DNA of 45,014 nucleotides, from the NCBI GenBank assembly GCA_003246255.1, contig QKAX01000200.1, positions 1 through 45,014 on the forward strand, read 5' to 3'. The position numbers and the translations under genes are program-made. Shown one piece after another: positions 8,065 to 16,534 of the stretch. The notes under the pieces are model-generated. The model made no database searches, was not told the origin of the DNA, and worked only from the letters and a program-made list of their open reading frames with translations. Position 1 is the stretch's first letter. Every line of letters starts with the position of its first letter. Source of the DNA: Demequina lutea (GTDB taxonomy: Bacteria; Actinomycetota; Actinomycetes; Actinomycetales; Demequinaceae).

Positions 8065-9332
8065 CACACAGCCTCCAGAATCGCGACGACGCCGAGGCCG
8101 CCAGCCGCGCACACCGAGATGAGCCCGCGCGAGCCGGGCCCCCTCTGGTGCAGCATCTTGGCCAGCGACGCGACGATCCGCGCGCCGGTGGCAGCGAACG
8201 GGTGACCCACAGCGAGCGACGAGCCGTTGACATTGAGCTTCGAGCGGTCCAGCGTGCCGATCGCGCCGCTCAGGCCCAGCCCCGTGCAGTACTCCTCGGA
8301 CTCCCACGCCGCGAGCGTCGCGAGCACGGTGGAGGCGAAGGCCTCGTGAATCTCCACGAGGTCGAAGTCGCCCACGGTGAGCCCGTTGCGCTCGAGAATG
8401 CGACCCGTCGCCGCCACGGGGGCGAGCAGCAGGTCCGCGCCGGAGGGGTGATCCACGGCGGCGACCTCGGCGTCCACCACCTTGGCCAGCATCGGCAAGT
8501 GGTGCTCCTCCGCCCACTCGCGGCTGGCCAGCAACACGGCCGCGGCGCCGTCGGACAGTGCTGTGGAGTTGCCCGCCGTCATCGTGCCCTCGGGACCACC
8601 AAAGGCGGGCTTGAGTGCGCCGAGCTTCTCCACGCTCGTGTCTGGGCGCAGGATCGTGTCCTTGGTGACGCCCAGGTACGGCGTCACGAGGTCGTCAAAG
8701 AAGCCGCCATCCCACGCCGCCGCGAGATTGGCGTGCGAGGTCGCCGCCAGCTCGTCCTGCGCCTCGCGCGTAATGCCCCACGACTCGGTGGTGCGCGCCT
8801 GGTGCTGACCCATCGACAGCCCCGTGCGCGGCTCCTTGACGGACGGTGCGGCAGGCGCGAGGTGCTGAGGGCGAATCTTGGAGAACGCCGCGATGCGCTG
8901 CTGCACGGTCTTGGCGGCGTTGGCCTTCAGCAGGATGCGGCGCAGCGGCTCACTCACGGCAATGGGCGCGTCGGACGCTGAATCCACGCCCGAGGCGATG
9001 CCGGACGGGATCTGGCCGAGGCGAATCTTGTTGGCGATGTAGACGGTGGTCTCGAGGCTCGTGCCGCAGGCTTGCTGCACGTCGCACGCGGGGGTGAGGG
9101 GCGACAGTGCGGAGCTCAGCACGGCCTCCCGTGTGAGGTTGAAGTCGCGCGAGTGCTTGAGCACGGCGCCTCCCGCGACCTCGCCCACGCGCTCTCCTGC
9201 GAGCCCGTAGCGCGCCACGAGGCCGTCGAGTGCGGCCGTGAGCATGTCGTGATTGGAGGCTTGCGCGTAGCGCCCGCCTGCCTTGGTGAAGGGGATGCGG
9301 TTTCCGCCCACAATGACGGCTTCTGGGGACAT
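8064..9332 (-). CDS. Acetyl-CoA C-acyltransferase (thiolase, FadI/FadA type)
   Basis: This 422-aa thiolase cleaves 3-oxoacyl-CoA with CoA to give acetyl-CoA, the last beta-oxidation step. It contains the nucleophilic cysteine in CDVQQACGTSLE near residue 90, the VEIHEAFAS segment, the NVNGSSLAVGHPFAATGARI histidine motif and the C-terminal SVCAAGGLGVV cysteine. The length and these motifs fit FadI-like enzymes. The 820-aa ORF extends far upstream through the TetR gene in antisense; the true start is the ATG at 9332, with GAGGAG eight bases before it. It is the first gene of the minus-strand operon and diverges from the TetR gene. Confidence 0.93.
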   Translation of the reverse strand: MSPEAVIVGGNRIPFTKAGGRYAQASNHDMLTAALDGLVARYGLAGERVGEVAGGAVLKHSRDFNLTREAVLSSALSPLTPACDVQQACGTSLETTVYIANKIRLGQIPSGIASGVDSASDAPIAVSEPLRRILLKANAAKTVQQRIAAFSKIRPQHLAPAAPSVKEPRTGLSMGQHQARTTESWGITREAQDELAATSHANLAAAWDGGFFDDLVTPYLGVTKDTILRPDTSVEKLGALKPAFGGPEGTMTAGNSTALSDGAAAVLLASREWAEEHHLPMLAKVVDAEVAAVDHPSGADLLLAPVAATGRILERNGLTVGDFDLVEIHEAFASTVLATLAAWESEEYCTGLGLSGAIGTLDRSKLNVNGSSLAVGHPFAATGARIVASLAKMLHQRGPGSRGLISVCAAGGLGVVAILEAV

Positions 9333-9363
9333 GCCGTGAACTCCTCGTCGTTGAGAAACTACC

Positions 9364-9396
9364 TGTAACCGACAGTAGCAGATACGACGGGTTACA
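9364..9396. promoter_or_regulatory. Inverted-repeat operator in the thiolase/TetR divergent promoter
   Basis: TGTAACC (9364-9370) and GGTTACA (9390-9396) are perfect reverse complements 19 bp apart. The right half also lies in the palindrome TTACATGTAA. The TetR-gene -10-like hexamer TAAAGT (9399-9404) starts just after the right half, six bases before the ATG. The position fits an operator through which the TetR protein represses both its own gene and the thiolase operon. No second copy was seen upstream of the acyl-CoA dehydrogenase gene. Confidence 0.6.
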
Positions 9397-9410
9397 TGTA
9401 AAGTGGCCAC

Positions 9411-10037
9411 ATGAGCACCGACGGCAGGGCCACGCGCTGGGAGTCGCATCGCGCCACCCGCAGGCAAGAACTGGTAGCCGACGCGCTGCGCGCCATCCGC
9501 CGCCACGGCGCGGGTGTGGGCATGGAAGAGATCGCCGCGCAGGCGGGTGTTGCCAAGACGGTGCTGTACCGGCACTTTGGCGATCGCGCGGGCCTCTACG
9601 CAGCAGTAGTAGAGCAGGTGCACGACCGCATTCACGGCGAGCTCGTCGCCGCACTGACGCTCACGGAGGCCGCGGACATGGGTCACCTGGCCCGCGCCAT
9701 GGCCGATGCCTACCTGAGCCTCGTGGAGCGCGACCCTGAGATCTATCGCTTTGTGCTGGTGCGCCCTGCGGCCGGCCCGGCGGGCGAGATGGACCCCGCA
9801 GGCGCACTGCCTGATCTCATCGGCGAGCATGTCGCCACCGCGATCGCGGAGCACCTCGACGGCCGCGGCATCGGCTCTGCCCTCGCCTCCACATGGGGCC
9901 ACGGACTCGTGGGCTTCGTGCGCGCCTCGGCCGATCACTGGATGGCGCACGAACCCCAGACGCCACGCGCGGAGGTGGTTGACCGCATCTCGCGGCTCTT
10001 CACCCCCGCCTTCTCGGGGGCGCTTCCCCTGGACTAG
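9411..10037 (+). CDS. TetR-family regulator, probable fatty-acid degradation repressor
   Basis: This 208-aa TetR-family protein has the N-terminal helix-turn-helix GMEEIAAQAGVAKTVLYRHFGDRAGL and a C-terminal all-helical ligand domain. Its site between a thiolase-fabG-maoC-fadD operon and an acyl-CoA dehydrogenase gene suggests that it senses an acyl-CoA and controls both. The perfect inverted repeat in the divergent promoter is a plausible operator. The start has no clear Shine-Dalgarno, but TAAAGT lies exactly six bases upstream, which fits a leaderless mRNA. The acyl-CoA dehydrogenase gene follows after 46 bp and may be in the same transcript. Confidence 0.88.
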   Translation: MSTDGRATRWESHRATRRQELVADALRAIRRHGAGVGMEEIAAQAGVAKTVLYRHFGDRAGLYAAVVEQVHDRIHGELVAALTLTEAADMGHLARAMADAYLSLVERDPEIYRFVLVRPAAGPAGEMDPAGALPDLIGEHVATAIAEHLDGRGIGSALASTWGHGLVGFVRASADHWMAHEPQTPRAEVVDRISRLFTPAFSGALPLD

Positions 10038-10083
10038 ACGACGCCCGGGGTCGTCCCACCCCGACACTTCCGAAGGAGCAACA

Positions 10084-12045
10084 ATGACGTTGACCGACGA
10101 GACCACGGCGCTCGAGCGCGAGGAGCGCCTCACGACGTTGGGCGCGAGCCTGCGTCGCGCGTTGGGCGGCCCGTACGCGCATGAGCGCGCCGAGGCGCGA
10201 TCCGCCTTCCCCTCCGACGACCTGCTGATGGACCCCTCCCTTGACGTAGAGCAGGCGCGCCGCTGGACACTCGAGAGGCTCCGCCACCTCGGCGAGGTGG
10301 GCTTCGGGTCCGCCGGAGTGCCCGAGCACGCGGGCGCGGTCGCGGATCCACTCGCCGCGGTCATGACCTTCGAGACCCTCGCGCATGGTGACCTGTCCGT
10401 GACCATCAAGTCCGGCGTGCAGTTTGGGCTCTTTGGCGGCGCAGTGGCCAACCTTGGCACCGAGTGGCACCACAACGAGTTCCTGCCAGGGATCACGCAG
10501 ATGACGATTCTTGGCGGCTTTGCCATGACCGAGCTGGGTCACGGATCCGACGTGGCCAGCATCGAGACGGAGATCACGTACGACCCCGCCACGGACGAGT
10601 TCGACGTGCACTCCGCCACGCCAGGAGCCACGAAGGCGTACATCGGCAACGCTGCCAAGGACGGCTCGATGGCCGCCGTGTTCGGTCAACTTGTGGTGGA
10701 CGGCAAGCGTCACGGAGTGCACACGATCCTGGTGCCCATCCGCGACGAGCAGGGCCGCGACCTGCCCGGCGTCACCACGGGCGACCAGGGGCACAAGGGT
10801 GGCCTGCTGGGGGTGGACAACGGCACGATCCGCTTTGACCACGTGCGGGTGCCGCGTCGCATGCTGCTCAATAAGTACGGCGGCGTGAACGAGCAGGGTG
10901 TGTACGAGTCGTCGATCGAGGATCCCAACAGGCGCTTCTTCACGATGCTCGGCACCCTGGTCCGCGGGCGCGTCTGCATCTCCGCCGCGGGCGGCATCGG
11001 CGCGCGCAGGGCCCTCAGCATCGCGATGCGCTACGGCCTGTCGAGGCGACAGTTCCCGGCGGCCGGCCGCCCCGAGGGCGTGCTGCTCATGGACTACCTG
11101 GTCCACCAGCGTCGTCTCCTGCCCCGCGTGGCGCGTGCCTACGCGCTGGGCTTCGCACAGAACGAGCTCACGCAGGCGCTCGTGAAGGTGCAGGGCACCG
11201 CCGAACACACCGAGCTGGACCAGCGCGAGCTCGAGACTCGCGCTGCGGGGCTCAAGGCGATGTCCACGTGGTTCGCCAACGAGACCGTGCAGGAGGCGCG
11301 CGAGGCGTGCGGCGGCGCTGGCTACCTCAGCGAGAACCAACTCACCAAGCTGCGTAGCGACATCGACATCTTCGCCACGTTCGAGGGCGACAACACTGTG
11401 CTCATGCAGCTGGTCACCAAGGGCCTGCTCACGCACTACGCGCAGGCATGGAGCGCGCTGGGCCGCTCCGGCGTCGTCCAAGAAACCACCAGGGTGGTGG
11501 GGGAGACGGTGTTGGAGAAGACGGGCGCCGGGCTCGCGCTCGAACGGCTCGCGGCCCAGGTACGGCGCACGCCGGAGGAGACCACTCTCGTTGACCGCGC
11601 GTGGCACGCCCTGATGTTCGAGGAGCGTGCACAGCACTCGCTCGAGTCTTTGGCTCGGCGCATGAGGGCCGCCAAGAAGAGCGGCACAGACGGTTTCGAG
11701 TCCTTCAACCGCCTCGGCCCACACGTGCAGTTTGTGGCGCGGGCGCACATGGAGCAGCTGATCCTGGGCGCGTTCGTGGAGGCGATCGACTGCACCGACG
11801 ACGCCGAGACGCGCGACGTGCTCGAGCGCGTGTGCAGCCTGTACGCGCTGGACTCCATCGCCCGCGACCGCGCGTGGTTCATGGAGCACCACCGCATCAC
11901 GTCGGGCCGCTCCAAGGCCATCGGCGACCAGATCGACGCGCTGTGCAGGGAGCTGCGCCCGCACGCCCTGCCGCTCGTGGAGGGCATGGGGATCCCGGCC
12001 TCGTGGCTCGGGGCGGCCATCGTCAACGACGCCGACGCCGCGTAG
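10084..12045 (+). CDS. Acyl-CoA dehydrogenase/oxidase family protein
   Basis: This 653-aa flavoenzyme introduces the alpha,beta double bond into acyl-CoA. Its length and motifs (GGFAMTELGHGSDVASIETE, GATKAYIGNAA, GHKGGLLGVDNGTIRFDHVRVPR) resemble the acyl-CoA oxidase branch more than 380-aa dehydrogenases. The segment EACGGAGYLSENQL followed by TFEGDN carries the likely catalytic glutamate region. Whether electrons go to ETF or oxygen cannot be decided. The 764-aa ORF is over-extended; the ATG at 10084 has GAAGGAG about five bases upstream. It supplies the first oxidation step that the minus-strand operon lacks. Confidence 0.9.
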   Translation: MTLTDETTALEREERLTTLGASLRRALGGPYAHERAEARSAFPSDDLLMDPSLDVEQARRWTLERLRHLGEVGFGSAGVPEHAGAVADPLAAVMTFETLAHGDLSVTIKSGVQFGLFGGAVANLGTEWHHNEFLPGITQMTILGGFAMTELGHGSDVASIETEITYDPATDEFDVHSATPGATKAYIGNAAKDGSMAAVFGQLVVDGKRHGVHTILVPIRDEQGRDLPGVTTGDQGHKGGLLGVDNGTIRFDHVRVPRRMLLNKYGGVNEQGVYESSIEDPNRRFFTMLGTLVRGRVCISAAGGIGARRALSIAMRYGLSRRQFPAAGRPEGVLLMDYLVHQRRLLPRVARAYALGFAQNELTQALVKVQGTAEHTELDQRELETRAAGLKAMSTWFANETVQEAREACGGAGYLSENQLTKLRSDIDIFATFEGDNTVLMQLVTKGLLTHYAQAWSALGRSGVVQETTRVVGETVLEKTGAGLALERLAAQVRRTPEETTLVDRAWHALMFEERAQHSLESLARRMRAAKKSGTDGFESFNRLGPHVQFVARAHMEQLILGAFVEAIDCTDDAETRDVLERVCSLYALDSIARDRAWFMEHHRITSGRSKAIGDQIDALCRELRPHALPLVEGMGIPASWLGAAIVNDADAA

Positions 12046-12069
12046 CCCCATCCGCCGCCGCCTCACCCG

Positions 12070-12136
12070 GCGCGGCCGGTCGTTTCCCGGTGGCTCGCCA
12101 CAGTAGGGTGCAGTCCAGGGAACGGACCGGCCGCGC
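12070..12136. repeat. Long inverted repeat before the thymidine kinase gene
   Basis: GCGCGGCCGGTC (12070-12081) and GACCGGCCGCGC (12125-12136) are perfect 12-bp reverse complements. The pairing continues inward imperfectly (GTTTCCC against GGGAACG). The enclosed segment holds a small hairpin (GTGGC-TC-GCCAC) and TAGGGT (12104-12109), a possible -10 for the kinase gene. It may terminate the upstream gene or present a regulatory structure in DNA or RNA. No T-run follows. Confidence 0.5.
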
Positions 12137-12156
12137 GCGGCCACGGGAGGGCTCGA

Positions 12157-12750
12157 ATGGCCAAGCTGTACTTCCGCTACGGAGCGATGAACTCCTCCAA
12201 GTCGGCACTGCTGCTGACGGCGGCCTACAACTACGAGGAGCGCGATCAGCGCCCCGTGATCGTCAAGCCTGGTATCGACACCAAGGCCGGTAGTTCGGTG
12301 CAGTCGCGCATCGGCGTGGAGCGTCCGGTGGACGTGCTGCTCGCGGCCGACGCCAACTTCGAGGAGGCGCTCGCCGCTCACGCTCCGCTCGACACGATCG
12401 ACGCCGTCTTTGTGGACGAGGCGCAGTTCCTCACGCCCCAGCAAGTTGACCAAGCCTTCGAGGTGGCCGTCACCAAGGGCATACCCGTGCTCTGTTACGG
12501 CCTCCGCGGCGACTTCATGACACGATCGTTCCCCGGCAGCATGCGGCTCATGGAGATTGCGCACTCGATCGAGGAGCTCAAGACCATTTGCCGATGCGGC
12601 TCCAAGGCGATCTTCAACGCCCGCATCGTGGGCGGCGAGTTCGTCAGCCATGGCGACCAGGTGGCCATCGACGGCCAGCAGGCGAGCTACGAGTCGCTGT
12701 GCGGGCGCTGCTACCTGGCCAAGGTGGGACCGCTCACTCCTCGGGCCTAG
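12157..12750 (+). CDS. tdk: Thymidine kinase
   Basis: This 197-aa type II thymidine kinase phosphorylates thymidine in pyrimidine salvage. It has the P-loop YGAMNSSKSALLL, the Walker B-like AVFVDEAQFL, and the lasso/substrate loop that follows. Two cysteine pairs (CRCG near residue 147 and CGRC near residue 188) form the usual structural zinc site. GGGAGGG lies about six bases upstream of the ATG. It converges with the glycosyltransferase gene and their stop codons overlap in CTAG. Confidence 0.94.
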   Translation: MAKLYFRYGAMNSSKSALLLTAAYNYEERDQRPVIVKPGIDTKAGSSVQSRIGVERPVDVLLAADANFEEALAAHAPLDTIDAVFVDEAQFLTPQQVDQAFEVAVTKGIPVLCYGLRGDFMTRSFPGSMRLMEIAHSIEELKTICRCGSKAIFNARIVGGEFVSHGDQVAIDGQQASYESLCGRCYLAKVGPLTPRA

Positions 12751-13829
12751 CGGCTCGCGGCCGCGCCTGGTGTTCTTGATGCGCGTTGCCTGACCTGGAC
12801 GGGTCGGGAGCGCTGGTGCGGGAAGACAAAGATCCGCTGCACCAGGAACGATGCGGCCCAGAGTGCGCCGTCGGTGACGATTTTCGCCGGCACGAGCGGC
12901 ACGCATAGCCACAGCGCGAGCGACAGCAGCGCGTAGCTCGCCGTCGCTAGCGTCGCAGCGAGGATCACGTACTGCCCGAGCTGCTTGCGCAAGGCGCCCC
13001 GCGATCCGAAGACGACCGAGCGGTTCAGGGCGAAGTTCACGGCTCCGCTCACGAGACGCGCGCCCACCACCCCGATCGCCAGCGAGCCGAACGCGGCGTG
13101 CAACCCGAGGAGCACGCCGAGGTCGATTCCAAACGACACGAGGGAGACTGCCGCGAAGGCCGCGAGCGGGGCCATGACTCTGAGGGAATCCACGACGGGC
13201 CTGAAGTGCGATGACTCGTTGTTGTTGAGGTATACGGTGCTGATGGGGACCTCTCGCATGGGAATCCCAGCTCGGGAGGCGGCGAGCAGCAGTCGCAGCT
13301 CGTATGAGAATCGTTCGCCGTCGACAGTTTGGGCCCAGCGCAGCAGCGACGGCGGGTAGCCCCGGAGCCCGGTTTGGGTGTCGCGGAGCCAGCGCCTGGT
13401 CGCGAGCGCGACGAGGCCCGACGACAGTCGGTTGCCGACGCGGGAGCGGAGAGGGACCTTGCCGTCGAACGCGCGCACGCCGAGGACGACCCCTGGTTCT
13501 TTGCCGGCCTGAGCGGTGACGTCGAGGGCGGCGCCCACGGCGAGGATGTCGTCGGGGCGGTGCTGACCGTCGGAATCGGCACAGACCACCGATTCGCCCG
13601 GTGCATGGCGTTCGATCCACGCGAAGCCCGTGCGCAGTGCCGCAGCCTTGCCCCGGTTGCGCGGGTGATGAAGCACGACGGCGCCAAGGTGGGAGCACGC
13701 CTCGAAGTGCTGGGCATGGTTGTCGCCGGAGCCGTCGTCGACGATCAGCACCGGGACATCGGCCGGGAGCGCCGCGACGAGTTCGACCAGGCGTTCGGTG
13801 GGCTCGTACGACGGGATCAGAATCCACAT
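12747..13829 (-). CDS. GT2 glycosyltransferase fused to GtrA-like membrane domain
   Basis: This 360-aa protein joins two modules often found as separate genes. Residues 1 to about 215 form a GT-A domain resembling dolichyl/polyprenyl-phosphate sugar synthases (LIVDDGSGDN, NRGKAAALRTGF, ADSDGQHRPDD with the metal-binding aspartates, and DTQTGLRGYP). Residues from about 225 to 345 form four hydrophobic segments of GtrA type, including NFALNRSVVF. It probably attaches a sugar to a polyprenyl phosphate and may help flip it. It starts one base after the phosphodiester glycosidase stop (TGACATG), so the two genes form an operon. Its stop overlaps that of tdk. Confidence 0.88.
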   Translation of the reverse strand: MWILIPSYEPTERLVELVAALPADVPVLIVDDGSGDNHAQHFEACSHLGAVVLHHPRNRGKAAALRTGFAWIERHAPGESVVCADSDGQHRPDDILAVGAALDVTAQAGKEPGVVLGVRAFDGKVPLRSRVGNRLSSGLVALATRRWLRDTQTGLRGYPPSLLRWAQTVDGERFSYELRLLLAASRAGIPMREVPISTVYLNNNESSHFRPVVDSLRVMAPLAAFAAVSLVSFGIDLGVLLGLHAAFGSLAIGVVGARLVSGAVNFALNRSVVFGSRGALRKQLGQYVILAATLATASYALLSLALWLCVPLVPAKIVTDGALWAASFLVQRIFVFPHQRSRPVQVRQRASRTPGAAASR

Positions 13830-13830
13830 G

Positions 13831-14793
13831 TCACGCCACCCACAGAATGTCGGACGTGGCTCGCTCTTGGCCCCTGCCCAGCGGATCGTTCACCGGGTCG
13901 CCCTCGTAGATCATCGTGCTGGAGCCGCCGCCGTCAAGGTTGTACGCCTCCGTGGCGCCCAGGCTCTGCATGAGGTCCGCGAGCTCTGGGAGGGTCACGC
14001 CGGCGCTCTCGCTCGATCTTCCGTCGACCACCACGAGGATGTAGTGGTTGGCGGAGATCATGCCGATCGCGGTCCGCGGCTGGTTGCCCTGGATGGAGTG
14101 ATTGCCCACGTTGGTGTCGACTTCGACGTTCTCGACGCCGTCCACGATCTCGCCGTTGTCGACGAGCGCGGGGCCGAAGGAGAGGGTGAGCCAGGCGCCG
14201 TCGTCGAAGAGTTCCTGGGCGGACGTGGACGTCTCGTCGTAGATGTCCATCGTGCCGTCCTCATAGATGACGGCGCCCACTCGAGCTCCCTCGTCTCGGT
14301 AGATCACGCCATTGCGAATCTCGATGCCCGTGCTGCGGAATCCGTAGTAGTCGCCGTTGATCGCGAGCGACGCTCCCACCTCGTCCGCGATCTCGGAGGG
14401 GAGTTGCGTGATGTTGGTGCCGTAGGCGTCGTCGGCGAACGCGGACCTCAGCTGCGTGATGTCGTTCAGCACGATGTCGGCCACGTAGTAGGTGGCCTCA
14501 TCGTCGCCGGATCCGTATGTGCCACTCGTGAGGGTGATGGTGGCGCCGTCCTCGGAGGTGCCGGCCTCATCGTCGGCTGTCGTAGCGTCATCGTCGGTGG
14601 TGGCGACGTCGGCGGCCGCGGCCGCGGCGACCTGCTGCTCGTGAGCGGAAGCGTTGGCGATCTCGACGTGGTCGATGACGAAGCGATTCAGCGCCCAAGC
14701 GACGGCTCCCGCGATCGCGAGAAGAAGTACAGCCGAGAAAGCCACGGCGCGTCGAACGTGGCGTGCGGCGGGGCTGGTGCCAGAAGTGCTCAT
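13831..14793 (-). CDS. Membrane-anchored phosphodiester glycosidase (NAGPA-like) domain protein
   Basis: The protein has one N-terminal transmembrane helix (AVAFSAVLLLAIAGAVAWAL), an acidic Ala/Asp/Thr-rich linker and an extracellular domain of the phosphodiester glycosidase (DUF2233/NAGPA) family. Landmarks are SLAINGDYYGF, LTLSFGPALVDNG, PRTAIGMI, LVVVDGRS and NLDGGGSSTM near the end. The family hydrolyses sugar phosphodiesters or related cell-surface linkages. With the adjoining GtrA-type glycosyltransferase it suggests a cell-envelope glycan role. The ORF track starts at a GTG at 14811; I prefer the ATG at 14793 because TAGCGT lies seven bases upstream, fitting a leaderless transcript. 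The 288-bp gap upstream holds no convincing gene. Confidence 0.85.
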   Translation of the reverse strand: MSTSGTSPAARHVRRAVAFSAVLLLAIAGAVAWALNRFVIDHVEIANASAHEQQVAAAAAADVATTDDDATTADDEAGTSEDGATITLTSGTYGSGDDEATYYVADIVLNDITQLRSAFADDAYGTNITQLPSEIADEVGASLAINGDYYGFRSTGIEIRNGVIYRDEGARVGAVIYEDGTMDIYDETSTSAQELFDDGAWLTLSFGPALVDNGEIVDGVENVEVDTNVGNHSIQGNQPRTAIGMISANHYILVVVDGRSSESAGVTLPELADLMQSLGATEAYNLDGGGSSTMIYEGDPVNDPLGRGQERATSDILWVA

Positions 14794-15081
14794 GTCGACG
14801 ACGCTATGCACGGCGATTGAGGCGGCCCGCAGGATTCCCTGACAACCACATAAGGCTCACGGTTCGGCGGTTGAACACCTTGGGAGGTATCGAGTGCGAT
14901 GGGCCGCACGCCGTGCTCGTGGTGGGCGCGGTGTTTGTGGCGGTGGGAGTGTGTGACGCGCGCCTGGTGGCGCCGCTCTTCGGTAAGCCCCTGCAGGGCA
15001 CGAGGGTGCGCGCGGGCCGCTAGTCCCGAAGGGTCCCTGGCCAAGGGTCCCGTCTTGGGCGCTCCGCGGATGCGTCACAAT

Positions 15082-16284
15082 ATGGGGGTGACAGAGCCCG
15101 TCCTCTTGGTGATCGTCGTCGCGACTGCACTTGCCTTTGACTTCACAAACGGTTTTCACGACACCGGGAACGCGATGGCCACGTCCATCGCTACTCGTGC
15201 GCTCAAGCCCAAGCAGGCTGTCATCCTCTCAGCTGTCCTGAACGCCGCCGGCGCCTTCCTCTCTCTGACGGTGGCGGCGACCATCGCCAAGGGCATCGTG
15301 GATGCCGGGGTGGTGACGCTGCCGGTGGTGCTTGCGGGTCTGGTGGGCGGCATCGTCTGGAACCTTGTCACGTGGCTGCTGGGCATTCCGTCGAGTTCGT
15401 CGCATGCGCTCGTGGGGGGCGTCGTGGGTGCCGTCCTAGCCGCCGCGGGCACCTCCGGTGTGCTGTGGACCGGCCTCGTGTCCAAGGTGCTGCTGCCGGC
15501 CCTCATCGCCCCCGTCGTCGCCATCGGCGTTGCGGCGGTTGCGACGCGCCTCGTCACGATGATCACCAAGGATGTACCGCAGGTCCAGAATGACCGCCTC
15601 TTCAGGTGGGGTCAGATCGGCTCGGCCTCCCTGGTCTCCCTTGCGCACGGCACCAACGATGCGCAGAAGTCGATGGGCATCATTCTGCTGGCGCTGATCG
15701 CCGCGGGCGCGGTGCCCTCCGATGCCTCGGTGCCGCTGTGGGTCATCATCGCGTGCGCCGCTGCGATGGCCCTGGGCACGTATACGGGCGGATGGCGCGT
15801 GATCCGCACGCTGGGCAAGGGTCTCGTCGAGCTCGAGTCGCGCCAGGGCATGGCGGCCGAGACCTCGTCCGCCGCCGTGATCATGTTGTCCAGCCACTTC
15901 GGCTACTCGCTGTCGACGACGCATGTAGCCACGGGCTCGATCCTGGGCTCAGGCGTGGGACTGCGAGGCGCGTCTGTGCGCTGGGGAGTGGCCGGACGTA
16001 TGGCCCTCGCCTGGCTCGTGACGGTACCCGCGGCCGCCGCGGTGGGCGCGGCATGCTTTGGTGTCGATGCGGCACTCGGCGCGTGGGGAGTGGTGGGGCT
16101 GTTGCTGGTGGCATGCATTGGCATCGTGTACCGCGCCAGCAAGCGCCCCGTGCACGCTGGCAATGTCAATGAGCCGTGGGGGGCCGACGAGGTGGTGGCC
16201 GGCTCCGTGGTGGAGCACGACCCGTCCCTGCTCGCCGTAGGGCCTCAGGGATCCTCCGCGCACGTCGATGAGGACGGGCGGTAG
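15082..16284 (+). CDS. pitA: Inorganic phosphate transporter, PiT family
   Basis: This roughly 400-aa integral membrane protein imports phosphate by cation symport. It has the duplicated PiT signatures: FDFTNGFHDTGNAMATSIATRAL at the N-terminus and SLAHGTNDAQKSMGIILL in the second half, plus NLVTWLLGIPSSSSHALVGG and SSHFGYSLSTTHVATGSILG. About ten membrane segments are evident. The ORF track begins at 14899 and adds about 60 Arg/Trp-rich residues without hydrophobic pattern, which I reject. The ATG at 15082, the ATG at 15070 or the GTG at 15088 are all possible; CACAAT six bases before the GTG could be a -10. A small membrane protein gene follows three bases after the stop. Confidence 0.92.
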   Translation: MGVTEPVLLVIVVATALAFDFTNGFHDTGNAMATSIATRALKPKQAVILSAVLNAAGAFLSLTVAATIAKGIVDAGVVTLPVVLAGLVGGIVWNLVTWLLGIPSSSSHALVGGVVGAVLAAAGTSGVLWTGLVSKVLLPALIAPVVAIGVAAVATRLVTMITKDVPQVQNDRLFRWGQIGSASLVSLAHGTNDAQKSMGIILLALIAAGAVPSDASVPLWVIIACAAAMALGTYTGGWRVIRTLGKGLVELESRQGMAAETSSAAVIMLSSHFGYSLSTTHVATGSILGSGVGLRGASVRWGVAGRMALAWLVTVPAAAAVGAACFGVDAALGAWGVVGLLLVACIGIVYRASKRPVHAGNVNEPWGADEVVAGSVVEHDPSLLAVGPQGSSAHVDEDGR

Positions 16285-16287
16285 CGC

Positions 16288-16524
16288 ATGTCGAACTACG
16301 TCGAATGGGATGCTCTCGGCCAGGTGATCCTTGTGGGTCTCGTGGTAGGCGCGGGGCTGCCGGCGCTGTTTGCGGTGGGGGTGCGCATGGTTGCCTCACC
16401 GGACGCGCGCGACGAGCGCGGCGAACTGCCGATGTGGCGCAAGGCCTCGGCTGGCGCGGCGTTCGGCGCGGTCGCCCTCGCGATTGTGGCGGCGGTGGCG
16501 GCCATCGCCGCGGGGGGTCACTAG
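16288..16524 (+). CDS. Small two-helix membrane protein linked to PiT
   Basis: This 78-aa protein has two hydrophobic helices (ILVGLVVGAGLPALFAVGVRM and AFGAVALAIVAAVAAIAAG) joined by a charged loop (ASPDARDERGELPMWRKA). It starts three bases after the transporter stop, with GGGCGG upstream. The close spacing suggests cotranscription and a role as an accessory subunit of the phosphate transporter, but this is inference from context. No enzymatic motif is present. Confidence 0.75.
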   Translation: MSNYVEWDALGQVILVGLVVGAGLPALFAVGVRMVASPDARDERGELPMWRKASAGAAFGAVALAIVAAVAAIAAGGH

Positions 16525-16534
16525 CCGCGCAAGA

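Noticed and set aside
10000-13827. 1275-aa minus-strand ORF
   Set aside because: It runs antisense to the acyl-CoA dehydrogenase and tdk genes and across part of the glycosyltransferase gene in another frame. Its composition is Arg/His/Gly-rich, typical of shadow frames in GC-rich DNA.
14894-14956. 20-codon ORF with GTG start after GGGAGG
   Set aside because: The Shine-Dalgarno is good, but the Arg/Gly-rich peptide is very short and no supporting context was found.
14899-15081. N-terminal extension of the PiT transporter ORF (MGRTPCSWW...)
   Set aside because: The extension is Arg/Trp/Cys-rich without the hydrophobic pattern of the transporter, and family members start close to the first membrane helix.
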